From Opitutia bacterium ISCC 52 (GTDB taxonomy: Bacteria > Verrucomicrobiota > Verrucomicrobiia > Opitutales > UBA2995): DNA of 64,000 nt. Below, piece after piece: positions 11,853 to 21,289 of this stretch (positions are counted from its first letter, which is position 1; every line of letters starts with the position of its first letter). The stretch spans positions 1 through 64,000 of the forward strand of contig CP076040.1 of the NCBI GenBank assembly GCA_014529675.2, read 5' to 3'. The translations under genes were made by a program, and so were the position numbers. The notes under the pieces were generated by a model. The model ran no database searches and was not told the origin of the DNA. It worked only from the letters and a program-made list of their open reading frames with translations.

Positions 11853-12503
11853 TTAGAATCCAGTGCTAACAGCAGCACCAAAGTAGACCTTGTCGGCCAG
11901 GTCGTTTGAAGCGTTGGTGTATCGGACACCTACGCTGGCAGCTGATGAGTCGCTCAAGCTGTAAACAACATCGAGAGAAGCACCATAATAGCTGTAGTTG
12001 AATCCGTCGCCATCAACATGTCCGTAGAATGCAGCCACATCGAGGGATGATTTTTCATCCATTTCGTAGCTGTGTCCTACTGAACCTTCGAAGGTCAGAG
12101 CTTCTAGATCTAAATCGTAATAGATATAGAATGCTGGATTCAAGTCAGTATCGAAGGCGAAACCAGTGTAGATTTCGAATGTTTCTGAACTACCTCCTGA
12201 TTCTGGATAGTAGTAAAGAGTTCCTCCAACGTCCATGGTGATACCTTCCGCAACGTCAAAACCCATGCCGCCGTAGAAATCGAACTCATTGTCGATGCCG
12301 CTGGTGATAGGCTGGTTAGTCCACATTCCCAAGTATGCATCGTCGAATTCGACGTCCAGTGACACGGTCATGCTTTCATCCGCGAGTTCAACACCGCGAA
12401 AGACGTATTTTGAATCGTAGCCAACAGATGCTGACATATTGGTCTCAGCGTTTACTGAGGAGAAAGCTGCAAGGAAAGCAGCGATTACTAGTAGCTTTTT
12501 CAT
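11853..12503 (-). CDS. TorF-like putative porin
   Basis: A 216-residue outer membrane protein. It has a signal peptide (cleavage near residue 19 after VNA) and then SASVGYDSKYVFRGVELAD, the typical start of the TorF/Gcw_chp putative porin family. The rest is rich in alternating polar and hydrophobic beta strands with many Asp, Gly and Tyr, and ends in an aromatic residue (TGF), as beta barrels do. It is monocistronic with its own terminator. Substrate is unknown. Confidence 0.8.
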   Translation of the reverse strand: MKKLLVIAAFLAAFSSVNAETNMSASVGYDSKYVFRGVELADESMTVSLDVEFDDAYLGMWTNQPITSGIDNEFDFYGGMGFDVAEGITMDVGGTLYYYPESGGSSETFEIYTGFAFDTDLNPAFYIYYDLDLEALTFEGSVGHSYEMDEKSSLDVAAFYGHVDGDGFNYSYYGASLDVVYSLSDSSAASVGVRYTNASNDLADKVYFGAAVSTGF

Positions 12504-12919
12504 AGTTTATCTTCTGATTTCAGGTTAGTTCGTTCCTGTCGTTGTTAAGTTTAGTTGATTCCCAACGATTAGAAAAGGAGTACAGAAAACAGTGAATTGG
12601 TTTTAGTGAGAAACATTTGTTTCGTTTTGCGTCAAGCAATTAGCAGTTATGATGCCAAGAAATCCCAAGAGGTGAAAAGGCATGAAATTGGCCGATATGT
12701 GTACATTTTCAGCCGCGTGGTGATCGGATGTGAGCAGTTTTGTAAGTTTTGAGCAGAGCTTGTTGTTGTCTAACGATAAAATTTCTTCCAATGACCGAAG
12801 TCGGTTTGCCAATTAAAAGGCACCGGGTTGTGTTCTTTTGAAATGGGGCAACAATAGTGTTTGTAAAGGAGATGGGCTTTTTTACAAATTCTTTAAATCA
12901 ATTCTACAAGCTCTCACAT
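12504..12919. other. Gene-poor spacer, divergent control region
   Basis: About 400 bases between the porin-like gene (minus) and the DUF423 gene (plus). A 69-codon minus-strand ORF at 12603-12812 has no family resemblance and no clear ribosome site; I do not accept it. The stretch presumably holds the two divergent promoters, but I see no motif strong enough to place them. Confidence 0.5.
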
Positions 12920-13312
12920 ATGTTAAAATTCGCTGCAGTTGCTGGTGTTTTCGGGTTTCTTGGGGTGCTTTTGGGTGCCTTTGGCGCTCATGGTCTGGAA
13001 AAACGGCTTTCAACCAATGGGCATATAGATACCTGGGAAACCGCTACTCTCTACCTGTTTGTGCATGCGTTGGCTTTATTGGCCACTGCAAGCCTAGGGA
13101 ATGCAGGTAAGGTAAAAGGACTTCCTAAGGTGGCCATGTTTTGGATTGCTGGAGTGATCCTTTTCTCCGGGTCCCTATATGTACTTGCTCTGACAAACGT
13201 GTCCAAATTGGGGATGATTACTCCTTTTGGTGGCCTGTGCTTCCTTATTGGTTGGGCCCTTCTTGTCTGGAATATATATAGTACTTGGAAAACCACTAGT
13301 GAAATTACCTAA
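12920..13312 (+). CDS. DUF423 family membrane protein
   Basis: Small integral membrane protein of the YgdD/DUF423 type. The family signature GVLLGAFGAHGLEKRLS is seen near the N terminus, followed by WETATLYLFVHALALL and a GGLCFLIGWALL segment, giving four hydrophobic helices. I prefer the ATG at 12920 (131 residues, MLKFAAVAGV); an upstream ATG at 12857 would add 21 residues without family support. Function is unknown. It overlaps the next gene by 14 bases. Confidence 0.8.
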   Translation: MLKFAAVAGVFGFLGVLLGAFGAHGLEKRLSTNGHIDTWETATLYLFVHALALLATASLGNAGKVKGLPKVAMFWIAGVILFSGSLYVLALTNVSKLGMITPFGGLCFLIGWALLVWNIYSTWKTTSEIT

Positions 13313-14714
13313 ATCTGAGCATTTCCCAGTCCCCGAGGAACTGATTCCTGTTTTAGATGCAGTGGCTTCGCGGGGAACTCCTCAAATCGCCGGCGGAGCG
13401 GTGAGGGACTGGCTTCTTGGCGAGAGTAGCAAAGACCTGGATATCGAGGTTTTTGGATGTGCTTGGGACGAGCTGGTCTCAACCCTTATGCCATTTGGGA
13501 AAGTTGATTTGGTTGGAAAGAGCTTTGGAGTGGCTAAGTTTACTAAGTCTGGGTGGGAAGTTGATTTTTCTCTGCCTCGCTCAGAAGTTAAAACTGCCTG
13601 CGGACACAAGGGATTCGACGTAGTCCCAGATCCTAATTTGGATCCCGAGCGAGCGGCCCTAAGAAGGGATTTTACGATCAATGCGATTTCCTATGATTGG
13701 AAAGCAAAGAAGATGGTCGATCCATTGGGCGGAGTGGAAGATTTAAAAAACCGGCGGCTTAAACACTCCAGCGACGCATTCATTGAGGATCCCTTGCGAG
13801 TACTAAGAGGATTTCAGTTTTGTGCTCGGTTTGAATTGCAGCCAGCCGATGAAACAATCGATTTGTGCCGAAGTATTAAATCCAGTTTTGCGGAACTACC
13901 CATCGAGCGTGTTTGGATTGAGTGGGAGAAATGGGCCACTCGATCCCGGAAACCCTCTTTGGGGTTAGCATTTCTCCAGGCTTCTGGCTGGCTCGATCAC
14001 TTTCCAGAAATAGCCGCTTTGATTGATTGCCCTCAGGATCCAGCCTGGCATCCGGAAGGGAATGTGTTTGTGCATACCTGTCATTGTTTAGATGCGCTGA
14101 CAGAGTTGCAGGTGTTTCAGCAGTCCGATCGTTTGGAGCGATTAACTTTGATGTTTGCCGTTTTGGCCCATGACTTTGGTAAGCCTGAGACAACGGAAAA
14201 GAAGCTGAAAGGGGATGTTGAGCGTTGGGTCAGTCCTCGCCACGATCAGGCGGGAATACCCTTGGCGGAAAAGTTTCTTCTTTCGATTGGTTCTCCGCAT
14301 TCCTTTATCCCTCATGTTCAGTCGTTGGTTGGAAACCATATGGCTTCCGTTCAGATTAGGAAGCGCCCCAGTCTTCCGCAAGTGAGGCGATTGGCCCGGC
14401 GAGTTCAACCAGCTAGTCTAGAGCAATTATTCACGGTTATCAGGTCCGACATAGCGGGTCGCCCACCTTTGCCAACTAGCCCAAGTGAGGGATTAATGTG
14501 GTTGGAGGAAGTTGCTCACGAGGAATCGCTTCATGTGGATCCCCCTACACCGATTGTCCTAGGTCGTCACCTTATCAGCCGTGGGTTAGAACCCGGGGAG
14601 CATTTTAAGGGGATTCTGGATGCGTTGTTTGAGCGGCAGTTGGATGGACAATTTAAGACACTGGAAGACGCAGAGCCCCACATTACAGAAGTTTGTAACG
14701 GTCAATTGACATAG
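13299..14714 (+). CDS. tRNA nucleotidyltransferase/poly(A) polymerase family with HD domain
   Basis: Class II nucleotidyltransferase, probably the CCA-adding enzyme. Motifs in order: IAGGAVRDWLLG, DLDIEVFG (metal-binding aspartates), LRRDFTINAISYD, EDPLRVLRGFQFCARF, then an HD domain with HTCHCLDAL and LAHDFGKPETTE. I choose the GTG at 13299 (about 471 residues), just overlapping the DUF423 stop; a TTG at 13227 is possible but lies deep in that gene. It could instead be a poly(A) polymerase; the motifs do not settle this. Confidence 0.85.
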   Translation: MKLPKSEHFPVPEELIPVLDAVASRGTPQIAGGAVRDWLLGESSKDLDIEVFGCAWDELVSTLMPFGKVDLVGKSFGVAKFTKSGWEVDFSLPRSEVKTACGHKGFDVVPDPNLDPERAALRRDFTINAISYDWKAKKMVDPLGGVEDLKNRRLKHSSDAFIEDPLRVLRGFQFCARFELQPADETIDLCRSIKSSFAELPIERVWIEWEKWATRSRKPSLGLAFLQASGWLDHFPEIAALIDCPQDPAWHPEGNVFVHTCHCLDALTELQVFQQSDRLERLTLMFAVLAHDFGKPETTEKKLKGDVERWVSPRHDQAGIPLAEKFLLSIGSPHSFIPHVQSLVGNHMASVQIRKRPSLPQVRRLARRVQPASLEQLFTVIRSDIAGRPPLPTSPSEGLMWLEEVAHEESLHVDPPTPIVLGRHLISRGLEPGEHFKGILDALFERQLDGQFKTLEDAEPHITEVCNGQLT

Positions 14715-14779
14715 TCGCGATTGGCTTTGCCATGGCTTTTCATTGAGTTTCGAATTCAGATTCAATCATCAACATTATC

Positions 14780-15749
14780 ATGTCTACAGAAGCATAAAAT
14801 TCCCTCGAGCAGCTTAAACAGATGACCAAGGTCGTCGCAGATACCGGAGATTTCGGTCTGATCCATCAATATGAACCGCTGGATGCCACGACCAATCCGA
14901 GCCTGATTTTTAAGGCCTTACAGCAAGAAGAATACGCGGCCTTGTTAGACCAGGCAGTTGAAGAGCTGGAAGGGCATGATGGTTCACTGACCGAGAAATT
15001 GGGACTGATCATCGATCGTGTCCTGATCTTATTTGGATTGGAAATTCTTAAACTCATACCTGGCCGCGTCTCTACTGAAGTAGATGCCCCGTTTGTCGTT
15101 TGATGCAGATGCTACGGTCGCCCGTGCGCGGAAGCTGATTGCTGATTATGCAGCTGAAGGTATAGACCGGGAGCGTATTCTCATTAAGATCGCCACTACT
15201 TGGGAAGGCATTCAAGCAGCTCGTGTTCTTCAGCAAGAAGGCATCAATTGTAATATGACACTTCTTTTTTCGCTTCCTCAGGCCGTTGGTTGTGCGGAAG
15301 CAAATGCCAAACTCATTTCACCTTTCGTTGGGCGAATTATGGATTGGTATAAAGCCAAGACCGGAGAAACCTACACCGGCGAAAACGACCCTGACGTACA
15401 GTCAGTTAAAGAAATCTACAACTATTATAAAAAGTTTAATTACGAGACAGAAGTGATGGGGGCATCCTTTCGAAATATCGATGAGATCCTAGAACTTGCC
15501 GGTTGTGATCTATTGTCGATTAGTCCTGGGTTGTTGAGTGAGCTTCAAGAGTCCGAAGCAGCGGTTACTCGTAAGCTGGACGCAGAATCCGCCGGGGATG
15601 CCAAAATTGAAAAGCTCGACCTCAATGAAAGCACATTCCGCTACCTTTTAAATGAGGATGCCATGGCGACCGAGAAGCTGGCCAACGGAATTCGCTTATT
15701 CGCCGCTGACATTGTGAAACTCGAGTCGATTATTGCCGCAAAACTCTAA
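14780..15749 (+). pseudogene. tal: Transaldolase with in-frame stop and frameshift
   Basis: Pentose phosphate enzyme exchanging dihydroxyacetone units. Family residues span the whole interval: [20 protein letters not shown], then [13 protein letters not shown], and the Schiff-base lysine in [11 protein letters not shown]. Two lesions interrupt it. Codon 6 from the ATG at 14780 is TAA (14795-14797), where AAA would give a natural sequence. One extra base in the C run at 15087-15090 shifts the frame; removing it restores EVDARLSFDAD. An internal ATG at 14822 could bypass the first lesion but not the second. Either a real pseudogene or sequence errors; without the lesions the protein would have about 322 residues, a normal length. 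Confidence 0.85.
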
Positions 15750-15819
15750 ACATGCGCTTGCCGGCTGGAAATAAGTCGGCCTACAGAAAAATTTGTGCGG
15801 AATCTTTCACAATTGAGGT

Positions 15820-15840
15820 TGAAACGAGACTCGTTCTCAT
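15820..15840. promoter_or_regulatory. Palindrome upstream of sufS
   Basis: AACGAG-A-CTCGTT (15823-15835) is a perfect inverted repeat ending 20 bases before the sufS start. Its size and place fit an operator of an iron or Fe-S regulator (Fur or IscR type), but the match to known boxes is loose. Confidence 0.35.
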
Positions 15841-15855
15841 TAACTTGCACCTCCT

Positions 15856-17076
15856 ATGTCATTTGATGTCACCAAAATTCGGGAAGAATTCCCCATATTA
15901 TCCACCCACGTAGGGAAGAAACCCCTGGTGTATCTGGACAACGCCGCTACGACCCAAAAGCCGCAAGAGGTCATTGATGTTCTGGATAGCTATTACACTG
16001 AAACCAACGCGAACATTCATCGTGGGGTTCACCATTTGGCCGAAAAGGCAACCGAGGCCTACGAGCAGGCCAGGCGGGAGGTAGCTCAGTTCATTCATGC
16101 GGCCACAGAAGATGAGGTTATATTTGTCCGTGGAACGACAGAAGGTATCAATTTAATCGCCAACAGTTTTGGCAATCAGTTCATCCAGGCAGGAGATGAG
16201 ATAATTATTTCCACAATGGAGCACCACGCGAACATTGTACCGTGGCAATTGTTCTGTGAAGCTCGGGGAGCTGTACTAAAAGTGATCGCTGTCTCCGATG
16301 CCGGAGAATTAGAGATGGACTCCTACGAATCACTACTTTCAGAACGCACCAAACTGGTCTCAGTTGTGCATGCCTCCAATTCACTAGGTACGATTAATCC
16401 TGTTAAGAGCATTATCGAGAAAGCACATGCTGTGGGAGCGAAAGTGCTGCTGGATGGAGCCCAAGCTGTCGGACACTTCTCCGTAGACGTTCAGGATCTT
16501 GATTGCGACTTCTACGTTTTCTCCGGGCACAAATTGTTTAGTGCTACCGGTATTGGGGTGGTTTATGGAAAGTATGACCTACTCGATTCAATGCCTCCCT
16601 ACCAGGGTGGAGGAGATATGATCAGCCGTGTGAGTTTTGAAGGTACCACTTACAAAGCACCTCCTGGCAGATTTGAAGCCGGTACGCCGCACATCAGTGG
16701 GGCCATTGCCTTGGCCGCTTCCATCCGCTACCTGGAAAAACAGGATCGGTCTGCTCTACTGGACTACGAGCATGAGTTACTCGAGTATGCAACGGAGTCA
16801 TTGTCCGAGATTGAAGGGCTTAAAATTATTGGAGCAGCTGAAAACAAAGTGAGTTTAGTTTCCTTCACCATGGAGGGCACTCATCCTCACGATGTTGCAA
16901 CGGTTCTGGATGCCGATGGCATTGCTATTCGGGCGGGTCACCATTGTACCCAGCCTCTTCTGCAGCGTTTCGGTGTCCCCGCGACGGCTCGCGCCTCCTT
17001 TGCCTTCTATAATACCCGTGAAGAGATTGATAAGCTGGTCCAGGCTTTGACCAAGATACAGGTCTTGTTTGCCTGA
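15856..17076 (+). CDS. sufS: Cysteine desulfurase SufS
   Basis: PLP enzyme that takes sulfur from cysteine for Fe-S cluster assembly. The 406-residue group II desulfurase shows [35 protein letters not shown], the PLP lysine in [14 protein letters not shown], and the active cysteine in [11 protein letters not shown]. Length is normal. The stop overlaps the sufU start (TGATG), so the two are translationally coupled. sufB, sufC and sufD are not here and must be elsewhere. Confidence 0.96.
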   Translation: MSFDVTKIREEFPILSTHVGKKPLVYLDNAATTQKPQEVIDVLDSYYTETNANIHRGVHHLAEKATEAYEQARREVAQFIHAATEDEVIFVRGTTEGINLIANSFGNQFIQAGDEIIISTMEHHANIVPWQLFCEARGAVLKVIAVSDAGELEMDSYESLLSERTKLVSVVHASNSLGTINPVKSIIEKAHAVGAKVLLDGAQAVGHFSVDVQDLDCDFYVFSGHKLFSATGIGVVYGKYDLLDSMPPYQGGGDMISRVSFEGTTYKAPPGRFEAGTPHISGAIALAASIRYLEKQDRSALLDYEHELLEYATESLSEIEGLKIIGAAENKVSLVSFTMEGTHPHDVATVLDADGIAIRAGHHCTQPLLQRFGVPATARASFAFYNTREEIDKLVQALTKIQVLFA

Positions 17077-17501
17077 TGTCTGACCTGACTCAGTTGTATC
17101 AAGACATCATACTCGGTCACAATAAGCGTCCGAGAAACTACGGCACATTAGAAGATTTCTCGGGGAAGGCCGAAAAGAATAATCCCCTATGTGGCGATGA
17201 AGTAACGGTGTATTGGAAAGCAGTAGATAATCAAATTTCAGACCTCCGCTTTACCGCACAAGGTTGTGCTATTTCCCGGGCTTCAGCCTCCATCATGACG
17301 GAGCTGCTCTCTGGAAAATCAAAGAAGGAATCGGTAGCTATATTTGATGCATTCCGAGCTTTGTTAGAAGAGGAAAGCGGAGCGTCCACAGAAGTGGTAG
17401 AATTAGGTGACTTGAAGGCTCTGTCGGGAGTTCGGCAGTATCCGAGTCGCATCAAATGCGCATTTCTACCCTGGCAGGCACTGCTGGAAGAATGGGCGTG
17501 A
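17076..17501 (+). CDS. sufU: SufU-type iron-sulfur scaffold/sulfur acceptor
   Basis: A 141-residue NifU/IscU-fold protein. Three conserved cysteines are visible in NPLCGDEV, AQGCAIS and RIKCAFLPW, with the GHNKRPRNYG start typical of SufU. In Gram-positive bacteria SufU is a zinc-dependent sulfur acceptor for SufS; the direct coupling to sufS here points to the same role. Confidence 0.93.
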   Translation: MSDLTQLYQDIILGHNKRPRNYGTLEDFSGKAEKNNPLCGDEVTVYWKAVDNQISDLRFTAQGCAISRASASIMTELLSGKSKKESVAIFDAFRALLEEESGASTEVVELGDLKALSGVRQYPSRIKCAFLPWQALLEEWA

Positions 17502-17508
17502 TTGAAAA

Positions 17509-17543
17509 TTCAACCGTCCGAAAATGTCTCTTTTTCGGTTGAA
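17509..17543. repeat. Inverted repeat after sufU
   Basis: TTCAACCG (17509-17516) and CGGTTGAA (17536-17543). It lacks a clean T-run, so it is at best a weak terminator or an mRNA end structure. Confidence 0.45.
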
Positions 17544-17579
17544 AAATTGAGGACTTTGGTCGACCTTCATCCCCCTTAT

Positions 17580-17603
17580 TGGGCGCGAACTAGCTCGCGA
17601 CCC
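17580..17603. repeat. Small REP-like palindrome
   Basis: GGGCGCGA and TCGCGACCC flank six bases between sufU and the pan operon. The tcgcgaccc end resembles part of the repeat at 50379-50388. Confidence 0.4.
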
Positions 17604-17644
17604 GCTTACAATAACATCAATTTTTAAAAAAGAGGACTTGATCT

Positions 17645-17734
17645 ATGAGACAGGTACCTAGGCTGGAGACTCAGTTTCCACTGGTCACCGCATGTGCTTT
17701 GGTAGCAGATGCGGCGGAAAGGAGCAGGCTATGA
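17645..17734 (+). CDS. 29-codon ORF coupled to panB (possible leader peptide)
   Basis: ATG at 17645 is preceded by AGAGGA at good spacing, so it has a proper ribosome site. The 29-residue product (MRQVPRLETQ... ending AERSRL) has no recognised family. Its TGA (17732-17734) overlaps the panB ATG (17731) as ATGA, the classic coupling arrangement. It may be a leader peptide controlling the pantothenate operon, or a real microprotein. Conservation would have to decide. Confidence 0.45.
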   Translation: MRQVPRLETQFPLVTACALVADAAERSRL

Positions 17735-18522
17735 AGAGCGTGCTCGAATTTCAAAAAAAGCAAGCGTCAGGAGATCCTATCTCCATGGTTACTTGCTACG
17801 ATACGTGGTCTGCCCGCATTATTAACGATTCTGAGATCGATTGTATCTTGGTGGGTGATAGTGCCTCCATGGTGATGCATGGTCACCCCAGCACCGTGCA
17901 TGCGGATGTTGATATGATGACTGCCCATGTGAGGGCGGTGGCAAAAGGAGCCCCTGATAAGTTCATTATTGGTGACATTCCTTTCCTCGCGCACCGCAAA
18001 GGTATTCAGCCATTGATGGAAACGGTGGATAGGCTTATGAAAGCTGGGGCTCATTCTGTGAAGCTTGAGGGGGCACAGGGGCATCTCGATGAGCTGTCTC
18101 ATATCGTTCAATCAGGGGTGCCCGTCATGGGGCATTTGGGACTTACCCCTCAGTCGGTACATCAGCTCGGTGGATTCAAGGTCCAAGGCAAAGGTGAGGA
18201 AACGGCACGTGCGATCATGGAGGATGCTGTGGCATTAGAAAAGGCCGGTTGTTTCTCGATGGTTCTGGAATGTATTCCAGCTCCCTTGGCTAAAAAAATT
18301 ACAGATGCCTTAACTACTCCGACTATTGGGATCGGTTCTGGTCCGGATACCTCGGGGCAGGTGTTAGTTCTGCATGATCTGTTAGGAATGGACCCTAGTT
18401 TCCAACCGAAGTTTGTAAGGCGTTATCTCGATGGCTATGGACTCATCAAGAATGCCATCGATCAATTTGATGAGGATGTGAAGTCCAAGTCTTTCCCAGT
18501 AAAGAAGGAGAGCTTTGTATGA
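17731..18522 (+). CDS. panB: 3-methyl-2-oxobutanoate hydroxymethyltransferase PanB
   Basis: Makes ketopantoate, first step of pantothenate synthesis. I take the ATG at 17731, preceded by AAAGGAG, giving 263 residues; the longer frame from 17692 has no support. Motifs: MVTCYDTWSARI, ILVGDSASMVMHG (metal-binding), VKLEGAQ, VMGHLGLTPQSVHQLGGFKVQG, and GIGSGPDTSGQVLVLHD. First main gene of panB-panC-coaBC-coaX-panD. The stop overlaps the panC start (ATGA). Confidence 0.96.
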   Translation: MKSVLEFQKKQASGDPISMVTCYDTWSARIINDSEIDCILVGDSASMVMHGHPSTVHADVDMMTAHVRAVAKGAPDKFIIGDIPFLAHRKGIQPLMETVDRLMKAGAHSVKLEGAQGHLDELSHIVQSGVPVMGHLGLTPQSVHQLGGFKVQGKGEETARAIMEDAVALEKAGCFSMVLECIPAPLAKKITDALTTPTIGIGSGPDTSGQVLVLHDLLGMDPSFQPKFVRRYLDGYGLIKNAIDQFDEDVKSKSFPVKKESFV

Positions 18523-19295
18523 ACGCATTGATTGAAACCCTGGAAAGTTGGATCGACTATCGGGACGACGTAACTGGGGCCGGTCTCACAATAGGATTTG
18601 TACCAACCATGGGAGCCCTCCATGAAGGGCACTTGGAGCTCATCCGAAAGGCGCGGCAGGAGACCGATTGTGTGGTCCTCAGTGTCTTTCTTAATCCTAC
18701 TCAGTTTAATGATCCCAAAGATTACGAGCAGTACCCAAAAACCTTGGGCAGAGATCGCGAGCTGGCAGTTGAAGCGGGTGCCGATGCGGTGCTCGCACCA
18801 TCCAAGGACGTTTTGTATCCTGATGGATACAATTACAAGATCTGTGAATCTCATCTTTCCAGCTTCATGGAGGGGGAACATCGTCCCGGTCATTTCGACG
18901 GAGTGTTAACCATCGTTATGAAGCTATTCAATTTGGTGAAGCCTGACCGGGCTTACTTTGGCGAAAAAGACTTCCAGCAGCTCAAATTGATTGAAGGAAT
19001 GGTCGAGGCATTTTTCTTGAAAACAAAAGTGGTTGCCGTCCCCACTGTGCGAGAATCGGATGGCTTGGCCATGAGCTCACGCAATTCCCTCCTGACTGAG
19101 GAAGGTCGCAAGCGGGCTCCTGTGTTTCATCAAAATCTCACTGGGCAGAAAACGGCCGAGGAAGCTCGTGAGGCTCTTACAAAAGAGGGCATCAATGTAG
19201 AGTATGTTGAAGACTACGAGGATCGCCGCCTCGGAGCGGTTGTAATCGATAACGTTCGCCTTATAGACAATGTCGCCATCAAAAATTCTATTTAA
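18519..19295 (+). CDS. panC: Pantothenate synthetase PanC
   Basis: Condenses pantoate and beta-alanine using ATP. The 258-residue protein has FVPTMGALHEGHLEL, FGEKDFQQLKL and the KMSKS-like MSSRNSLLT. It is somewhat shorter than the E. coli enzyme (283) because the C-terminal domain is trimmed, but it ends with a typical VRLIDN segment. The 3' end overlaps coaBC by 26 bases. Confidence 0.95.
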   Translation: MNALIETLESWIDYRDDVTGAGLTIGFVPTMGALHEGHLELIRKARQETDCVVLSVFLNPTQFNDPKDYEQYPKTLGRDRELAVEAGADAVLAPSKDVLYPDGYNYKICESHLSSFMEGEHRPGHFDGVLTIVMKLFNLVKPDRAYFGEKDFQQLKLIEGMVEAFFLKTKVVAVPTVRESDGLAMSSRNSLLTEEGRKRAPVFHQNLTGQKTAEEAREALTKEGINVEYVEDYEDRRLGAVVIDNVRLIDNVAIKNSI

Positions 19296-20535
19296 ACTGA
19301 CGGGTTCCATTGCCTGTTACAAAGCCTGCAACCTCATATCCAAGTGGGTGCAGGAAGGCCACGAAGTTCAGGTCGTTGCTTCACAGGCAGCTCTCAAGTT
19401 TGTCGGGGCTTCTACCTTTGAGGGGCTGACTGGTAAGCCCGTATTTCACGATCTCTATGAAGATGGGAAACAGATGGCTCATATCAACTTGGTGAAGTGG
19501 GCCGACCTCACTGTACTTTGTCCAGCTACAGCCAATACAGTCAACACACTGGCCCAAGGCTTGGGCGACGATCTGTTGAGTAGCCTGTTTTTAGCACACG
19601 ATTTTAAAAAGCCATACTTTATAGCACCTGCTATGAACACCGCCATGTATCGACATCCTGCTACTCAGGCTTCGTTGCAAAAGCTGGAAGCGTGGGGTAT
19701 CAACATTCTCCCAACCGGTGAAGGACGGCTTGCTTGTGGAGATATCGGGGAAGGCAAGCTGCTTGAGCCAGAGCTCATTGCTAAGTACGTAGACCATGCC
19801 TTGGCTAGGCCTGCTGAGACATCCAAGCGCAAACTACGGTTCTTGATCACTTCCGGAGGCACTGAAGAACCCATCGATGGCGTGCGTTCAATTTCCAACT
19901 TCTCCAGCGGTAGGACCGGTTCCGAATTTGCAGACTACCTTTACTCGCAAGGCCATGATGTGAGCCTCCTGCGTGCTGAGCGTGCAATGTCCGCAACGGA
20001 ACTTGTTTCAGAGACCACGTTTAAGTCCTTCCATGATTTGGACCACGGGCTGCAGGAGTTGTTGTCCTCCCAGCATTACGATTGTGTTATCCATTTGGCA
20101 GCGGTCAGTGATTACACGGTAGATCATTTGTTGATCAATGGAGAGAAGGTTGATCCAGGAACGGACACCAAGTTTAATTCCGATGAAAACATCACTTTGA
20201 ACCTCGCCCGCAATTACAAGATTGTGGACCGCATTCATCGCTACAGTAAAAATGCAAACGTACTGCTGGTGGCGTTCAAGTTGACGAATCATGCGACTGA
20301 AGTGGAACGCGAGAAAGCAGTGCTTCATTTGCTCGAGCACTCATTGGCTGACATTGTGGTCCAGAACGATTTGACCGAGGTTAATCCTGAGAAGGGGCAG
20401 CACCGAGCAGCCATTTATTCAGGCAACCGACTGGATAAACACGTGGATACTAAAAACGACCTGATTCAATCAGTACTTCAATTAGTAACCCAATCTATAC
20501 AAGAGAAGGAGAAGACCGATGCTGCTTTGTCTTGA
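19270..20535 (+). CDS. coaBC: Bifunctional CoaBC (PPC synthetase/decarboxylase)
   Basis: Converts 4'-phosphopantothenate to 4'-phosphopantetheine in two steps. The N-terminal flavoprotein half (about 1-180) has LTGSIACYKA, the PAMNTAMY motif and the active cysteine in GRLACGDIGEGKL. The C-terminal synthetase half has ITSGGTEEPIDGVRSISN and SSGRTGSEFADYL. 421 residues, normal for the fused enzyme. Start chosen at ATG 19270 within the end of panC. Confidence 0.95.
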   Translation: MSPSKILFKLTGSIACYKACNLISKWVQEGHEVQVVASQAALKFVGASTFEGLTGKPVFHDLYEDGKQMAHINLVKWADLTVLCPATANTVNTLAQGLGDDLLSSLFLAHDFKKPYFIAPAMNTAMYRHPATQASLQKLEAWGINILPTGEGRLACGDIGEGKLLEPELIAKYVDHALARPAETSKRKLRFLITSGGTEEPIDGVRSISNFSSGRTGSEFADYLYSQGHDVSLLRAERAMSATELVSETTFKSFHDLDHGLQELLSSQHYDCVIHLAAVSDYTVDHLLINGEKVDPGTDTKFNSDENITLNLARNYKIVDRIHRYSKNANVLLVAFKLTNHATEVEREKAVLHLLEHSLADIVVQNDLTEVNPEKGQHRAAIYSGNRLDKHVDTKNDLIQSVLQLVTQSIQEKEKTDAALS

Positions 20536-21289
20536 TATTGGAAATACGACCGTTCATGGCGGTACGTTTGAGGGAGACGAATTGATCGTTCACTTCCGCA
20601 AAACGTCGGAGATCAAAAACTCCTCTGATGAGATTGGGCTCTTCTTGCGCTCTGTCCTTCGTGAAAACGGAATTGAGCCTGATAAAGTGTCGGGCATCGC
20701 GCTATGTTCTGTGGTACCGTCTTTACTACACTCGATCCGCAATGCCTGTTATAAGTATTTCGAGTTAGAACCCTTTATCCTCCAGGCCGGAGCCAAGACC
20801 GGCTTAAAAATAAAATACCGGAACCCCTTGGAAGTGGGTGCCGACCGGATTGCGACCGCCATTGCGGCGACTCATTTCAATCCCGACAAAAATGTCATTG
20901 TCGTTGATTTCGGAACGGCGACGACATTTTGTGCGATCAACGCGAAGAAGGAATACCTCGGCGGTGCTATCCTCCCGGGGATTGCTGTTTCAATGGAAGC
21001 CTTGGAAGAGCGAACCGCGAAACTACCGCTGGTTGAAATCATCAAACCTGAGGCCGCGATCGGGCGATCCACGGTGGAGAGTATTCAAGCGGGGCTATTT
21101 TATTCGCAAGTCGGCACGGTTCGTGAGCTCGCGGACCAGTTTGCCAAAGGGTTTTCTTCGGGGGAAGAACCCGTGCTTCTCGGTACTGGGGGTTATGCTC
21201 GTCTGTTTCAGTCCGAAAACTTGTTTGATCACATTTACCCCAATCTTGTGCTAAACGGGCTCTATTTAGCCTATTACATGAACCAATAA
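20519..21289 (+). CDS. coaX: Type III pantothenate kinase CoaX
   Basis: Phosphorylates pantothenate; type III enzymes are insensitive to CoA feedback and need a monovalent cation. The 256-residue ASKHA-fold protein has LCLDIGNTTVHGG, NPLEVGADRIATA, VVDFGTATTFCAI and GGAILPGIAVSMEAL. It overlaps coaBC by 17 bases and is followed by panD after 70 bases. Confidence 0.96.
   Translation: MLLCLDIGNTTVHGGTFEGDELIVHFRKTSEIKNSSDEIGLFLRSVLRENGIEPDKVSGIALCSVVPSLLHSIRNACYKYFELEPFILQAGAKTGLKIKYRNPLEVGADRIATAIAATHFNPDKNVIVVDFGTATTFCAINAKKEYLGGAILPGIAVSMEALEERTAKLPLVEIIKPEAAIGRSTVESIQAGLFYSQVGTVRELADQFAKGFSSGEEPVLLGTGGYARLFQSENLFDHIYPNLVLNGLYLAYYMNQ

Noticed and set aside
12603-12812. 69-codon minus-strand ORF between porin-like and DUF423 genes
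   Set aside because: No ribosome site, no family resemblance and odd composition; treated as chance ORF in a control region.
15890-15905. DnaA-box-like TTATCCACC inside sufS
   Set aside because: Single site in coding sequence, far from dnaA; chance match.
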